A stretch of DNA of 58,486 nucleotides from an uncultured Eubacteriales bacterium (GCA_900314555.1 OMVQ01000056.1:1-58486); one strand, 5' to 3'. Counted from the stretch's first letter, positions 25,359 to 37,420 are shown. The notes: generated by a model from the sequence alone, not told the origin. Program-made: numbers and translations.

Positions 25359-26312
25359 TTACTGGTCTTTAACAACTTCTGAAAGTGTCTTAATGCTGCC
25401 TGCTAATCCCTGAATCTCAGATGGAATAATAATCTTTGTAGCTTTACCATCTGCTGCCTTAGCAAATGCTTCTAAGCTCTTAATCTGTAATACAGATGCA
25501 TCTGCACCTGCTTCTTTAATAGCTCTGATACCATCTGCGTTAGCGTTCTGAACAGCTTTAATAGCTTCTGCCTGACCTTCTGCTTCACGAATTGTAGCTT
25601 CTTTCTTAGCTTCTGCTTTAAGAATTGCTGCTTCTTTCTCAGCTTCTGCTGCAAGGATAACTTCTGATTTCTTACCTTCTGCAACAAGGATTGTAGATGT
25701 CTTCTCACCTTCTGCTCTAAGAATTGCTTCTCTTCTTTCACGTTCAGCTTTCATCTGTTTCTCCATTGCATCCTGAATAGCTGCAGGTGGAATGATGTTC
25801 TTAAGCTCTACTCGTTTAACTTTGATACCCCAAGGGTCTGTTGCAACGTCTAATGATACTCTCATCTTATCGTTGATTGTCTCTCTTGATGTAAGTGTCT
25901 GGTCAAGTTCGAGGTCACCGATGATATTTCTAAGTGTTGTTGCTGTAAGATTTTCAATAGCCATAATTGGATTCTCAACACCATATGCGAAACACTTAGG
26001 GTCTGTTATCTGATAGAATACAACTGTATCAATTCTCATTGTTACATTATCTTTTGTGATAACGGGCTGTGGTGCGAAATCAACTACCTGCTCTTTTAAT
26101 ACAACTCTTCTTGCAATGTTATCGATGATTGGCACCTTAAAATGTAAACCTACTGACCATGTACATTTGTACCCGCCTAATCTTTCAATTACAAATGCCT
26201 GTGTCTGTGGAACGACTTTAACACATGAAATAATAAGTACAAGAATTACTATTATTATAATGGCAAATATCCATCCACCTATGCTGCCTGCTGCTAAAAT
26301 TACTGAATTCAT
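25359..26312 (-). CDS. SPFH/band 7 (stomatin-like) membrane protein
   Basis: A 317-residue stomatin/QmcA-type protein with one N-terminal membrane helix (about 12-30), then the SPFH domain (VPQTQAFVIERLGGYKCTWS to about residue 200), a Glu/Ala-rich coiled coil (EAEKEAAILKAEAKKEATI) and a hydrophobic C-terminus. Such proteins form large oligomeric rings in membranes and organise microdomains. The NfeD-type gene lies 98 bp upstream on the same strand, the usual pairing. The start follows AATGGAGGAAGAAT. Confidence 0.9.
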   Translation of the reverse strand: MNSVILAAGSIGGWIFAIIIIVILVLIISCVKVVPQTQAFVIERLGGYKCTWSVGLHFKVPIIDNIARRVVLKEQVVDFAPQPVITKDNVTMRIDTVVFYQITDPKCFAYGVENPIMAIENLTATTLRNIIGDLELDQTLTSRETINDKMRVSLDVATDPWGIKVKRVELKNIIPPAAIQDAMEKQMKAERERREAILRAEGEKTSTILVAEGKKSEVILAAEAEKEAAILKAEAKKEATIREAEGQAEAIKAVQNANADGIRAIKEAGADASVLQIKSLEAFAKAADGKATKIIIPSEIQGLAGSIKTLSEVVKDQ

Positions 26313-26410
26313 ATTCTTCCTCCATTCACATTTTTGTTTTGTATGATTCAGATATTTAATATCTAAATCACAATTAACCCGATTGTAATATGCTTATACA
26401 ATCTTATATG

Positions 26411-26839
26411 TTATATTGATTTTTCAACAATCAACTTAACACCATTTACTTCTACCACCTTAACAATCTCTCCTTCTTTAATCATCTTACCATCAACTGA
26501 TTTAGCTAACCAGATTTCTCCCTCTATCTTAGCTTCGCCGATATTATTCTCATCAATAATAGGCTTAGTAACTACTGCCGTCTTACCTACCAGTTCATCT
26601 ACATTTGTCTTTAATGTATTCTTCCCAAGATATTTTACCGCTATCGGTCTTGTAAGCACTAACGTTATAAATGATACAAATACAAATAACATTACCTGTA
26701 CGATAACTTCTGCTCCTGCTAATGCTGCAATTATTGCTGTGACTGCACCAATAGCAAACCATATGGTTGTTAGACCTAATGTAAAGATTTCAATTACCAG
26801 CAAAACAAGAAAAATAATCAGCCAATATATTGCTTCCAT
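26411..26839 (-). CDS. NfeD-like membrane protein
   Basis: The 142-residue protein has two or three transmembrane helices in its first 75 residues and a C-terminal OB-fold of the NfeD type (LVGKTAVVTKPIIDENNIGE, then GEIVKVVEVNGVKLIVEK). NfeD proteins partner with SPFH proteins, and the SPFH gene is next. The short form lacks the ClpP-like protease domain. Confidence 0.88.
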   Translation of the reverse strand: MEAIYWLIIFLVLLVIEIFTLGLTTIWFAIGAVTAIIAALAGAEVIVQVMLFVFVSFITLVLTRPIAVKYLGKNTLKTNVDELVGKTAVVTKPIIDENNIGEAKIEGEIWLAKSVDGKMIKEGEIVKVVEVNGVKLIVEKSI

Positions 26840-26980
26840 ATCTTCACCCTTGATTTTAATCCTTTCCTGAAAATCTTAATTTTTAAAGTATCTTTGTTAA
26901 TAATAATCTATTTTCAATTATTTTACAAGTGATAATGCTTTTTATAGACCTTTCTAACGTATGATATTATGCACGTTAGA

Positions 26981-27505
26981 AGATACTAAAAATTTGCACA
27001 TATATAATAGAATCAAATCATCTGTATCAAGCAAATTTGCATATATAAATATCGAAACTTTTGTAATAATTGCTAATTTGTAGATATCTTTTTCGGCTCT
27101 TTTTATTATTTGAGTTCATTCAATGCCATACACTTAAAACGAGATGGCCGTCTATGACACACACTTGATTTATGACGTATCGTGTGCAAGTTAATGCCGT
27201 CTGATGCAAAAGGGCGGTGCAGTAAATCACTGTTTGAACGAAGTGAGTTTGATTTACTGCACCGTAATAATCTTTGCAGAAGACGGCATTTACTTGCACT
27301 AGATTAAGGAATTATGAAAGTGTGTGTCATAGACGTACATCTCGTCGTAAGTGTATGTCTGTTGAACGTACACAAAATCTGAGCCGATAAAAGATATCTT
27401 ACAAATTTACGCAATTCTTACAAGGTGTTTCGATATTTATATCTGTCAAATTTACTTTAACAGATGAATATTGGCTACAATATATGTGCGAATTTTTAGT
27501 TATCT
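26981..27505. repeat. 525-bp imperfect palindrome (giant inverted repeat)
   Basis: The gap of 675 bp between the NfeD gene and the wall-hydrolase gene holds two arms of about 255 bp that pair along almost their whole length around a centre near 27,240. Innermost is a perfect 14-bp pair (27216-27229 with 27250-27263); further out, 27139-27166 pairs with 27318-27345 at 26 of 28 positions; the ends (26986-27005 with 27480-27499) match at 19 of 20. A separate eight-base hairpin lies at 26953-26980. There is no credible gene inside. It could be a MITE-like element or encode a very long hairpin RNA. Confidence 0.9.
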
Positions 27506-27514
27506 ACTATATTA

Positions 27515-28753
27515 TTAGTTATAGAATACCTGGTTACCAATAATTGAATAATTGTTATAATTGCTGTAATTAGCACCACCACATGAACGGAAGCTCGAAT
27601 AATTAGGAACGTTATTTGTTCCTGAAAGTGCATCTTTAGCTGCTGCAATTGATTCGCTGTTAGGTCCTGCTGCCATTACTGATGCAAGTCTTCCACTTGC
27701 TGCCACGCTGAACTGTCCCGGTGCATATATAACCGCTGACATTGTATTTCCGTACGCACCACTATTTAAACGGTTAAGTACGACATTTGCAACTGCTAAT
27801 TTTCCCTCGTATGGTTCATATCCTGCTTCTGCACATACTAAACATGCTAATAAATATACATCATTTTCTGATACGTTATAAGCTGAAGTCTGAACTGTCT
27901 CTACGAATTTACTTGCTGAAGCAATTTTCTGCTCTTCTGCTTTAGCCTCTTCTTCTTTTCTCTTAGCTTCGGCTTCTTTAGCAGCTTTTTCTTCCTCTTC
28001 TCTTCTAATCTGTTCAAGTTCTTCTTCTCTTGAAACTGCCTGACCTATTACTAATTCTACTTTCGCATAGTCTGTTGAAACATATCCGATTTCACCATCA
28101 TAATTGATTTCTAACCAGCCATCAATAATCTTTGTACATTTATATACATCATTCTGTTCTGCAAGTCCCCATACACCTGCTTCTGTGCTTGGTAACTTTC
28201 TTATTCTTATCGAATCTTCTAATACAGTAACTTTCCATGTACCAACTTCATTTGCTTTAGCTTCTGCATCTGCATCAAATAATATATATGCTGTAGCTAC
28301 ATATCCCTCAACGCTTCCTGAACTAATCTTAGTCCATTCTTCGCCTCTTTCTAAAACAGTTCCACCTGCACCTGCATATAATTTACCAACTACGTCACTG
28401 TTCTCATCAGCGGCTGCTCTTATATTAAGGTACTCATCTACATTTACCATAAACTTGCCTGTAAATGCTGATGTTGGCTGTTCTTTTGTCTCAGGTTCTG
28501 TCTCTGCTTCAGTCTGAACTTCCGTTGGGGCTTCTGTCTCTTCTGCTGCTTTAACAATTTCTGTCTCTGCCGGCATAACGTTAGCTACTTCGTCCATCAA
28601 CATATCTGTTGATTCTACTTCTTTTACTATTGCTGTCTTATTTTCACTATCTTTTCTTGTAGTAACTTCTGCCGCGCCAACTACCAGCATACCTGACATA
28701 GCCATTACTGCTGCCGATGTAGCAACTGTTGTCATTCTACTTTTAAGTCTCAT
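27515..28753 (-). CDS. secreted cell-wall hydrolase with two SH3-type domains and a SleB-like domain
   Basis: A 412-residue exported protein: signal peptide (about 1-28, ending VVGAAEVTT), a Glu/Thr-rich linker, two bacterial SH3-type domains (YLNIRAAADENSDVVGKLYA at about 100, and IRIRKLPSTEAGVWGLAEQ at about 180), a charged coiled segment (EELEQIRREEEEKAAKEAE) and a C-terminal SleB-type hydrolase domain (LLACLVCAEAGYEPYEGKLA, then APGQFSVAASG). It would act outside the cell on peptidoglycan, as a muramidase/transglycosylase-type enzyme by analogy. The ATG follows GGAGG. A strong promoter with repeated hexamers lies just upstream. Confidence 0.88.
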   Translation of the reverse strand: MRLKSRMTTVATSAAVMAMSGMLVVGAAEVTTRKDSENKTAIVKEVESTDMLMDEVANVMPAETEIVKAAEETEAPTEVQTEAETEPETKEQPTSAFTGKFMVNVDEYLNIRAAADENSDVVGKLYAGAGGTVLERGEEWTKISSGSVEGYVATAYILFDADAEAKANEVGTWKVTVLEDSIRIRKLPSTEAGVWGLAEQNDVYKCTKIIDGWLEINYDGEIGYVSTDYAKVELVIGQAVSREEELEQIRREEEEKAAKEAEAKRKEEEAKAEEQKIASASKFVETVQTSAYNVSENDVYLLACLVCAEAGYEPYEGKLAVANVVLNRLNSGAYGNTMSAVIYAPGQFSVAASGRLASVMAAGPNSESIAAAKDALSGTNNVPNYSSFRSCGGANYSNYNNYSIIGNQVFYN

Positions 28754-28775
28754 GAAAACCTCCAATAATTACAAT

Positions 28776-28815
28776 TGTTATTCATATTTGTTACAAAATT
28801 GTTACGTTTTGTTAC
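28776..28815. promoter_or_regulatory. repeated TGTTAC/T hexamers at the wall-hydrolase transcription start
   Basis: Four hexamers TGTTAT/TGTTAC start at 28776, 28789, 28800 and 28810. The pair at 28789-28805 is TGTTAC-N5-TGTTAC, which fits the published WalR (YycF) consensus TGTWAH-N5-TGTWAH. They lie at about +1 to +40 of the predicted minus-strand transcript, a place where bound protein would repress. Confidence 0.5.
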
Positions 28816-28821
28816 GAAAGT

Positions 28822-28850
28822 ATTCTAACAGAGTTTCATTTATTTGTCAA
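28822..28850 (-). promoter_or_regulatory. sigma-A-type promoter of the wall-hydrolase gene
   Basis: On the minus strand TTGACA (28845-28850), a 17-base spacer and TAGAAT (28822-28827) form a near-consensus promoter. The start codon is about 70 bases downstream of the -10. Confidence 0.85.
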
Positions 28851-28982
28851 GTTTTTGGAAAAGCCTCGGATTTAAGGCACTTTTACAATATGCTTTTTAT
28901 ACTTTCTTTGTATATTTAGTATAATTTTGACACATTTCGCTAATATGTTTTTGTAATTTTAAGAAAAAAAGCGTATAAGATG

Positions 28983-29011
28983 TTGCAAAATTTGCAATAA
29001 AGGGGTATTAT
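28983..29011 (+). promoter_or_regulatory. promoter of the DUF6465-type gene
   Basis: On the plus strand TTGCAA (28983-28988), a 17-base spacer and TATTAT (29006-29011) lie 41 bases before the ATG at 29053. TAAGGAGG lies just before the start codon. The gene is divergent from the wall hydrolase. Confidence 0.7.
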
Positions 29012-29052
29012 TCTCGTAGGAGTTATCCTAGGTTAAGGAGGAATAAAGTATT

Positions 29053-29490
29053 ATGGCAACTAAATCTAAAACAAGCACAGCAGATTCTAAGGCTAATGTA
29101 ACTCCAGCTACTAGCAAAGCCGCTGCTGTAAATGCTACTACAGAAACAAAGGCAACAGCAAATAGCACTGTTGAGGCAAAAGCTGTCGAAGCACCTGCTA
29201 AGAAAGCAGCCGCTAAAAAGCCAGCTACTAAGAAAGCTACTACTACTGCTAAAAAGACAACAACTAAGAAAGAAGCTGCAGAAATTAACGCAACTTACGT
29301 TCTTCAGTTTAGTGGAAAAGAAGTAGTTGCTTCTGATATTCTTGAAACTGTTAAGAAAGTTTGGGTTGATAAATTCCAGGGTAAACTTGAAGAGATTAAG
29401 ACTATCGAAATTTATATCAAACCAGAAGAACACAGAGCTTATTTTGTAGTTAACGGTTTATCAAATGGCGATTATTTTGTTGAACTTTAA
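29053..29490 (+). CDS. DUF6465-type protein with histone-H1-like Lys/Ala/Thr-rich tail
   Basis: One of only two plus-strand genes in the chromosomal part. Residues 1-75 are low-complexity and rich in Ala, Lys and Thr with repeats such as KKAAAKKPATKKATTTAKK, like histone H1 or HU tails. Residues 80-145 form a compact domain (NATYVLQFSGKEVVASDILE, then IKPEEHRAYFVVNGLSNGDY) that I place in DUF6465. The basic tail suggests nucleic-acid binding, which is inference. It has its own promoter and strong terminator hairpins downstream. Confidence 0.75.
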   Translation: MATKSKTSTADSKANVTPATSKAAAVNATTETKATANSTVEAKAVEAPAKKAAAKKPATKKATTTAKKTTTKKEAAEINATYVLQFSGKEVVASDILETVKKVWVDKFQGKLEEIKTIEIYIKPEEHRAYFVVNGLSNGDYFVEL

Positions 29491-29527
29491 TTTGTAGTAC
29501 ATAATTAAGTGATTAATTTCACTATTA

Positions 29528-29645
29528 GTCTTTATTAAGATTTATAAATATATTTACAATCTTACTTAAAGACATAAACTCCACCTTATATATCTTTGTA
29601 TTATGATTTTCATAAATACATTGATATATACGGTGGAGTTTTTAT
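29528..29645 (+). terminator. tandem hairpins ending the DUF6465-type gene
   Basis: Two hairpins follow the stop. The first pairs GTCTTTATTAAGATT (29528-29542) with 29558-29573 imperfectly. The second pairs AAACTCCACC (29576-29585) with GGTGGAGTTT (29632-29641), with further pairing between, and ends in T-rich sequence on the plus strand, the expected form of an intrinsic terminator. AAACTCCACC preceded by few A on the other side makes it less suited to the minus strand. Confidence 0.8.
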
Positions 29646-29690
29646 TTTAATTATTTACGTTCAATTTATGTTTATTCTCTGCACGATACT

Positions 29691-29776
29691 TAATTAGAAA
29701 ATTATAGAGTTATAGGACAAAACGTGTTGATGGTTAATCCCGTTTATCAAACGCTCTGTCCTATAATCCTAATTAG
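29691..29776 (-). terminator. long hairpin at the end of the dnaE-pfkA-trmH operon
   Basis: TTATAGGACA (29710-29719) pairs with TGTCCTATAA (29757-29766), with inner pairs GTTGAT/ATCAAAC and an outer CTAATTAG arm that overlaps the stop codon of the methyltransferase gene. On the minus strand it is followed by a weak T-rich stretch, so termination is likely but not certain. Confidence 0.55.
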
Positions 29777-30561
29777 AACCCTTTCTGTCTGAACGCCTCA
29801 TACATCAATATACCCGCTGCATTTGCCGCATTAAGTGATTCAACTTTACCAAGCATAGGTATCTTTATGCGTTCATCCGCTGCATTAATCATCTCATCGG
29901 TAAGTCCGTTACCCTCGTTACCTATTGCAAATGCAGATGGCTTAGTATAATCAGGTTCTGAATAATTTCTGGTACCTCCAAGTGCTGCGGCATATACTTT
30001 TACACCACTTTTCTTTAACTCATCTACCTTACCCACAATGTTATCACAATACATAAATGGAACTCTGAATATTGAACCCATTGTAGACCTTACAACTTTA
30101 GGATTGTAGATATCTACTGTTCCTTTATTCATTATTATTCCGTCAATTCCTGCACCCTCTGCTGTTCTTAATATTGTACCAAGATTACCGGGGTCCTGGA
30201 TATTTTCTAAGATAAGATAAGTCTTTTTATCAAGAATGTCTTCAAAGCAGGCTTCTTTCTTATTCACTATTGCTAGTATGCCCTGTGGAGTAACAGTATC
30301 AGACATCTGTTTAAATACATTATCCTCCACTAATTCATAATCTATATCAGCAACCAGTTGCTTAATATTGTCATAAGAAGAGTTATTAGAATTATTATAA
30401 AAGCTTTCAGAAATATACATTTTTACTATTCTGTCTTTTGGAATCTCGACACACATTCTTATTCCCTCGACTATGAACTGACCTGCTTTATTTCTTGCCT
30501 TAGCCTGTGTCTGAAGTTTCATTACATTTTTAATCTGTGAATTAGCTGTTGAAGTTATCAT
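29773..30561 (-). CDS. TrmH/SpoU-family RNA 2'-O-methyltransferase
   Basis: A 262-residue SPOUT methyltransferase with an N-terminal substrate-binding domain (about 1-95) and the knotted catalytic domain with its three motifs: LENIQDPGNLGTILRTAEG, AFAIGNEGNGLTDEM and IPMLGKVESLNAANAAGILM. Such enzymes methylate ribose in rRNA or tRNA; this one resembles those acting on 23S rRNA, but the target base cannot be assigned. It is 28 bp behind pfkA. Confidence 0.9.
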   Translation of the reverse strand: MITSTANSQIKNVMKLQTQAKARNKAGQFIVEGIRMCVEIPKDRIVKMYISESFYNNSNNSSYDNIKQLVADIDYELVEDNVFKQMSDTVTPQGILAIVNKKEACFEDILDKKTYLILENIQDPGNLGTILRTAEGAGIDGIIMNKGTVDIYNPKVVRSTMGSIFRVPFMYCDNIVGKVDELKKSGVKVYAAALGGTRNYSEPDYTKPSAFAIGNEGNGLTDEMINAADERIKIPMLGKVESLNAANAAGILMYEAFRQKGF

Positions 30562-30589
30562 TAATTTTTTCCTGTAATTACTTTTATTA

Positions 30590-31603
<1,014 letters not shown>

Positions 31604-31637
31604 TCACACAAACACATATAATATTGTAATTCATTTT

Positions 31638-34600
31638 TTAGGCGATTTCAATGTTTTTTTCTACAACTTTTACATTATCTTCGCCATATTTTTCCGACAA
31701 CCGATTAACCATATCAGCATCAGCATTTATACGCATATTTCTAGGAAATACTTTCTTTGCCTTATCGGCTTTACAATAGATTATAATTGTATCATTACCG
31801 TCACTGTTTCTTATGACTTCTAGAAGCTCATTTTCCTTAAGCATATATTCATTCTTATCCTTGAACTGAATCCATAATTCTCTTGGCACTTTGTCAAAGC
31901 CTATAATCTGGTCACAGATTAATTTGCCCTGCTCATCATCTCCAATAGAGACCTTTCCCTTGACAAATATCTTCTCATTTTCCTTAAGCATATATCTGTA
32001 TCTTTCTAAAACATTCGGGAATATGAGTATCTCCATAACACCATATAAATCTTCAAGTGTTATAAATGCCATTGTTTTACCATTTCTTGTAGTCTTAAGC
32101 GTGATAGTATCAATCATTCCGCCGACAATCGTAGTCGTATTATCTTTAGCTATAGTATTACCCTCTTCATCGGTTATGAAATCTTTAGTAAATGATTTGA
32201 CATTTTTTCTCCACTTAGCCTCGTACTGCTCTAATGGATGTCCTGAAACATACACACCTAAAACTTCTTTTTCAAAGGCTAATTTTTCTTCTTTAGAATA
32301 CTCTTCTAAATCAGGCATTCTTATCTCATAATCTGCCTTATCTTCATCAGAAACTAAATCAAACAGGCTCATCTGTCCTGTTATGGACTTCTTCTTTTCT
32401 TCATTTACTGAATCGATAATTCTTGAATATACAGTCATTAGCTGTCTTCTGTTGCCATCTAAGCTGTCAAATGCACCTGCCTTAATAAAGTTCTCAACAG
32501 TACGTTTATTAACTTCTTTACCTGACAGTCTCTCTATAAAGTTCTTAAGACTTGTAAATCTGCCATTTAACTCTCTTTCTTCCACAATGGCATCTATTAC
32601 AGATTTACCGATACTCTTTATCGCACTAAGACCATATACAATGCTGTTATTCTTAACAGAGAAACCACTCTCGCCCTCATTAATATCAGGTGGCAAAAGT
32701 TTGATTCCCATACCTCTGCTTGTAACAATGTATTCTGATACTTTGGTACTATTTTCAATTACAGAGGTCATAAGTGCAGCCATATATTCTACCGGATAGT
32801 AGTATTTTAAAAATGCTGTCTGGTAAGAAACTACCGCATAAGCAGCCGCATGAGACTTATTAAATGCATATTTTGCAAAATCCATCATATCATTATATAT
32901 TTTTATTGCAATCTGCTCATCTATTCCATTTGCAATACAACCCTTAACATTTTCCTCTGGATTACCATAGACGAAATTCTGCTTCTCTTTCTCCATTACG
33001 CTTTGTTTCTTCTTAGACATGGCACGTCTTACAAGGTCACTTCTTCCAAGCGTATATCCTGCTAATTCCCTTACTATCTGCATTACCTGTTCCTGATATA
33101 CGATACAGCCGTATGTTGGTTTAAGAATCTTTTCTAACTGTGGGCAATCATATGTTATATTCTCAGGATTATTCTTACCATCAAGGTATTTAGGAATAAA
33201 GTCCATTGGTCCCGGACGATATAAAGAAATACCTGCTATGATATCTTCTAAGCTCTGTGGTTTTAATTCTTTCATGAAGTTTTTCATTCCTGAACTTTCA
33301 AGCTGGAATATACCATCTGTTTTACCTGTCCCGATATAGTCTAAAACATTTTTATCATTGTAATCAATCTTGTTAATATCTATCTTCCTGCCTGTTGATT
33401 TCTCAGCATATTTCACAGCATTCTGTATTACGGTAAGGGTACGAAGTCCCAGAAAGTCCATCTTAAGAAGTCCTAATTCTTCAAGAGTCGTCATAATGTA
33501 CTGTGTTGTAACCGAACCATCTGAAGCCCTTGACAGAGGTACATATTCATCAACTGATTTCTGGCTGATAACGACACCTGCAGCATGCATTGATGTATGT
33601 CTTGGAAGCCCCTCAAGTCTTTTCGCCATATTGATTAAATTCTTGACTTCTTCGTTACTGTTATATAATTTTCTGAAATCTTCACTCTGGTCTAATGCTT
33701 TCTGAATGGTTATTCCGATATCTTTCGGTATCATTTTCGCCACTTCATCAACTACTGCATATGGCAGGTCTAAAACTCGTCCAACATCACGAATAACATT
33801 TCTCGCTGCTAATGTACCAAAGGTAACTATCTGAACGACTCTGTCTTTACCATATTTTCTAACAACATAATCTATTACTTCCTGTCTTCTTTCGTAGCAG
33901 AAATCAACGTCTATATCAGGCATTGATACTCGCTCAGGATTAAGGAATCTTTCAAAGAGCAAATCGTATTTAATAGGGTCAATATCGGTAATTCCTAAGC
34001 AATAAGAAACAATACTTCCCGCTGCAGAACCTCTTCCCGGTCCTACCATTATGTCATTACTCTTAGCATAATTAATAAAGTCCCATACAATTAAGAAATA
34101 ATCGACATATCCCATCTTATTGATTATTCCTAATTCGTAATCTAATCTCTCTCTTAATGTTCCATCATCATCAGGATATTTTTCATTAAGTCCCTTAGTA
34201 CACAGATAATTAAGATATTCCCATGATGTATAGCCTTCCGGAACATCGTATCTTGGAAGTTTTGTAACACCGAATTCGATTTCAACATTACATCTTTCTG
34301 CTATCTTATGTGTATTCTCTAATGCCTGTAAAGCATATGGAAATAGCTGTCTCATCTCGTCTTCAGATTTCAGATAGAATTGTCCGCCCTCATATCTCAT
34401 TCTGTCCTCATCAGAAACTTTTTTACCGGTCTGTATGCACAATAATATGTCGTGAGCCACAGCATCTTCTGCATTAATATAATGCACATCATTTGTCGCT
34501 ACTAATTCTATATCAAGTTCTCTGCTCATTCTAAGTAAGCTGTTATTAACCATCTTCTGTTCAGGTATTCCATGGTCTTGAAGCTCTAGAAAATAATTTC

Positions 34601-35105
34601 CCTTGCCAAATATATCCTGATATTTAAGTGCTGCTTTTTTACCCTCTTCATAAAAGCCTCTTGCAAGATATTTCTGTACTTCTCCGGCAAGACACGCACT
34701 AAGTGCAATAATTCCCTCATGGTACTGTTCTAACACTTCATAATCTACTCTTGGCTTATAATAGAATCCATCTATGAAGCCTTTAGATACTATTTTCATA
34801 AGGTTAGCATAACCCTCATTATTCTCAGCTAAAAGCACTAAATGGTGATATTTATCCTCGCTCTGTCCTGCCTCTTTATTAAATCTTGAACCCGGTGCTA
34901 CATATACCTCGCAGCCAATAATCGGCTTAATTCCAACCTCTTTAGCTGCTTTGTAGAAATCTATGACACCGTACATAACTCCATGGTCAGTAATTGCAAG
35001 GCTGTCCATTCCCAACTCTTTAGCCCTTGCCACTATCTCTTTTATCTTACACGAACCGTCTAAAAGACTGAATTCTGTATGTACATGTAAATGAGTAAAG
35101 CTCAT
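31638..35105 (-). CDS. dnaE: DNA polymerase III alpha subunit, DnaE type
   Basis: The 1,155-residue protein has an N-terminal PHP domain (FTHLHVHTEFSLLDG), the polymerase core with catalytic aspartates in MPDIDVDFCYERR and GRGSAAGSIVSYCLG, the MDFLGLRTL region, a helix-hairpin-helix segment and an OB-fold near the end (TTTIVGGMIDTITLKTTRNG). There is no inserted exonuclease, so it is DnaE and not PolC. In Firmicutes DnaE extends primers together with PolC. The ATG chosen begins MSFTHLHVHT after AATGGAGAAAATT. The gene heads the dnaE-pfkA-trmH cluster. Confidence 0.95.
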   Translation of the reverse strand: MSFTHLHVHTEFSLLDGSCKIKEIVARAKELGMDSLAITDHGVMYGVIDFYKAAKEVGIKPIIGCEVYVAPGSRFNKEAGQSEDKYHHLVLLAENNEGYANLMKIVSKGFIDGFYYKPRVDYEVLEQYHEGIIALSACLAGEVQKYLARGFYEEGKKAALKYQDIFGKGNYFLELQDHGIPEQKMVNNSLLRMSRELDIELVATNDVHYINAEDAVAHDILLCIQTGKKVSDEDRMRYEGGQFYLKSEDEMRQLFPYALQALENTHKIAERCNVEIEFGVTKLPRYDVPEGYTSWEYLNYLCTKGLNEKYPDDDGTLRERLDYELGIINKMGYVDYFLIVWDFINYAKSNDIMVGPGRGSAAGSIVSYCLGITDIDPIKYDLLFERFLNPERVSMPDIDVDFCYERRQEVIDYVVRKYGKDRVVQIVTFGTLAARNVIRDVGRVLDLPYAVVDEVAKMIPKDIGITIQKALDQSEDFRKLYNSNEEVKNLINMAKRLEGLPRHTSMHAAGVVISQKSVDEYVPLSRASDGSVTTQYIMTTLEELGLLKMDFLGLRTLTVIQNAVKYAEKSTGRKIDINKIDYNDKNVLDYIGTGKTDGIFQLESSGMKNFMKELKPQSLEDIIAGISLYRPGPMDFIPKYLDGKNNPENITYDCPQLEKILKPTYGCIVYQEQVMQIVRELAGYTLGRSDLVRRAMSKKKQSVMEKEKQNFVYGNPEENVKGCIANGIDEQIAIKIYNDMMDFAKYAFNKSHAAAYAVVSYQTAFLKYYYPVEYMAALMTSVIENSTKVSEYIVTSRGMGIKLLPPDINEGESGFSVKNNSIVYGLSAIKSIGKSVIDAIVEERELNGRFTSLKNFIERLSGKEVNKRTVENFIKAGAFDSLDGNRRQLMTVYSRIIDSVNEEKKKSITGQMSLFDLVSDEDKADYEIRMPDLEEYSKEEKLAFEKEVLGVYVSGHPLEQYEAKWRKNVKSFTKDFITDEEGNTIAKDNTTTIVGGMIDTITLKTTRNGKTMAFITLEDLYGVMEILIFPNVLERYRYMLKENEKIFVKGKVSIGDDEQGKLICDQIIGFDKVPRELWIQFKDKNEYMLKENELLEVIRNSDGNDTIIIYCKADKAKKVFPRNMRINADADMVNRLSEKYGEDNVKVVEKNIEIA

Positions 35106-35229
35106 AATTTTCTCCATTCTGCTGCAATATATATTAATTTCAAATGTTAATACCTACTTTTTTGTTGTAATTATTGTATCATATCACAGCTCATTTTCCA
35201 ACAGCAGAGTATTTTAATATCTCAAACTT

Positions 35230-35274
35230 TTCACAGACATAATAGAATTAAATCATCTGTATTAAATAAATTTG
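35230..35274. repeat. diverged half-copy of the giant palindrome's end
   Basis: This 45-bp stretch aligns with 26994-27039 at 39 of 46 positions, including the shared core AATCATCTGTAT-like sequence, with one gap. No second arm of comparable length is found beside it. It lies in the 309-bp gap between groEL and dnaE, which otherwise holds the groEL terminator and AT-rich sequence. Confidence 0.65.
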
Positions 35275-35335
35275 AGTTAATATATTAAAAATAATATCTC
35301 TTTACGATATTTTTGACATTTCCCCGCACATTATA

Positions 35336-35375
35336 AAAATGCTCCACCCATACTTGCATATGAGTGAAGCATTTT
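35336..35375 (-). terminator. groEL terminator
   Basis: A 17-bp stem (35336-35352 with 35359-35375, containing G-U pairs) around a six-base loop is followed on the minus strand by TTTTTATAAT. It lies 40 bp after the groEL stop. Confidence 0.85.
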
Positions 35376-35414
35376 CTAGTTTAAATCAATTTATTTACTT
35401 TTGTAATTCAAGTA

Positions 35415-37338
<1,924 letters not shown>

Positions 37339-37393
37339 TATAATTCCTCCATTCTGCTACTATATCATTATGTTTTTATTTTCTTAGTGGTTA

Positions 37394-37420
37394 TTAGCAC
37401 TCTTTATACTTGAGTGCTAA
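37394..37420 (-). promoter_or_regulatory. CIRCE operator (HrcA binding site) of groESL
   Basis: TTAGCACTC-N9-GAGTGCTAA is a perfect CIRCE element 56 bases before groES. A TATAAT -10 on the minus strand lies at 37430-37435, so the operator sits at the transcription start, as expected for HrcA repression. No good -35 hexamer at 17 bases is visible. The rest of the gap to 37651 is AT-rich, with a long purine-rich minus strand at about 37471-37552. Confidence 0.95.

Noticed and set aside
29023..29433. 136-residue minus-strand frame opposite the DUF6465-type gene
   Set aside because: It is the Cys/Ser/Phe-rich antisense of the Lys/Ala-rich tail and has no start signal.
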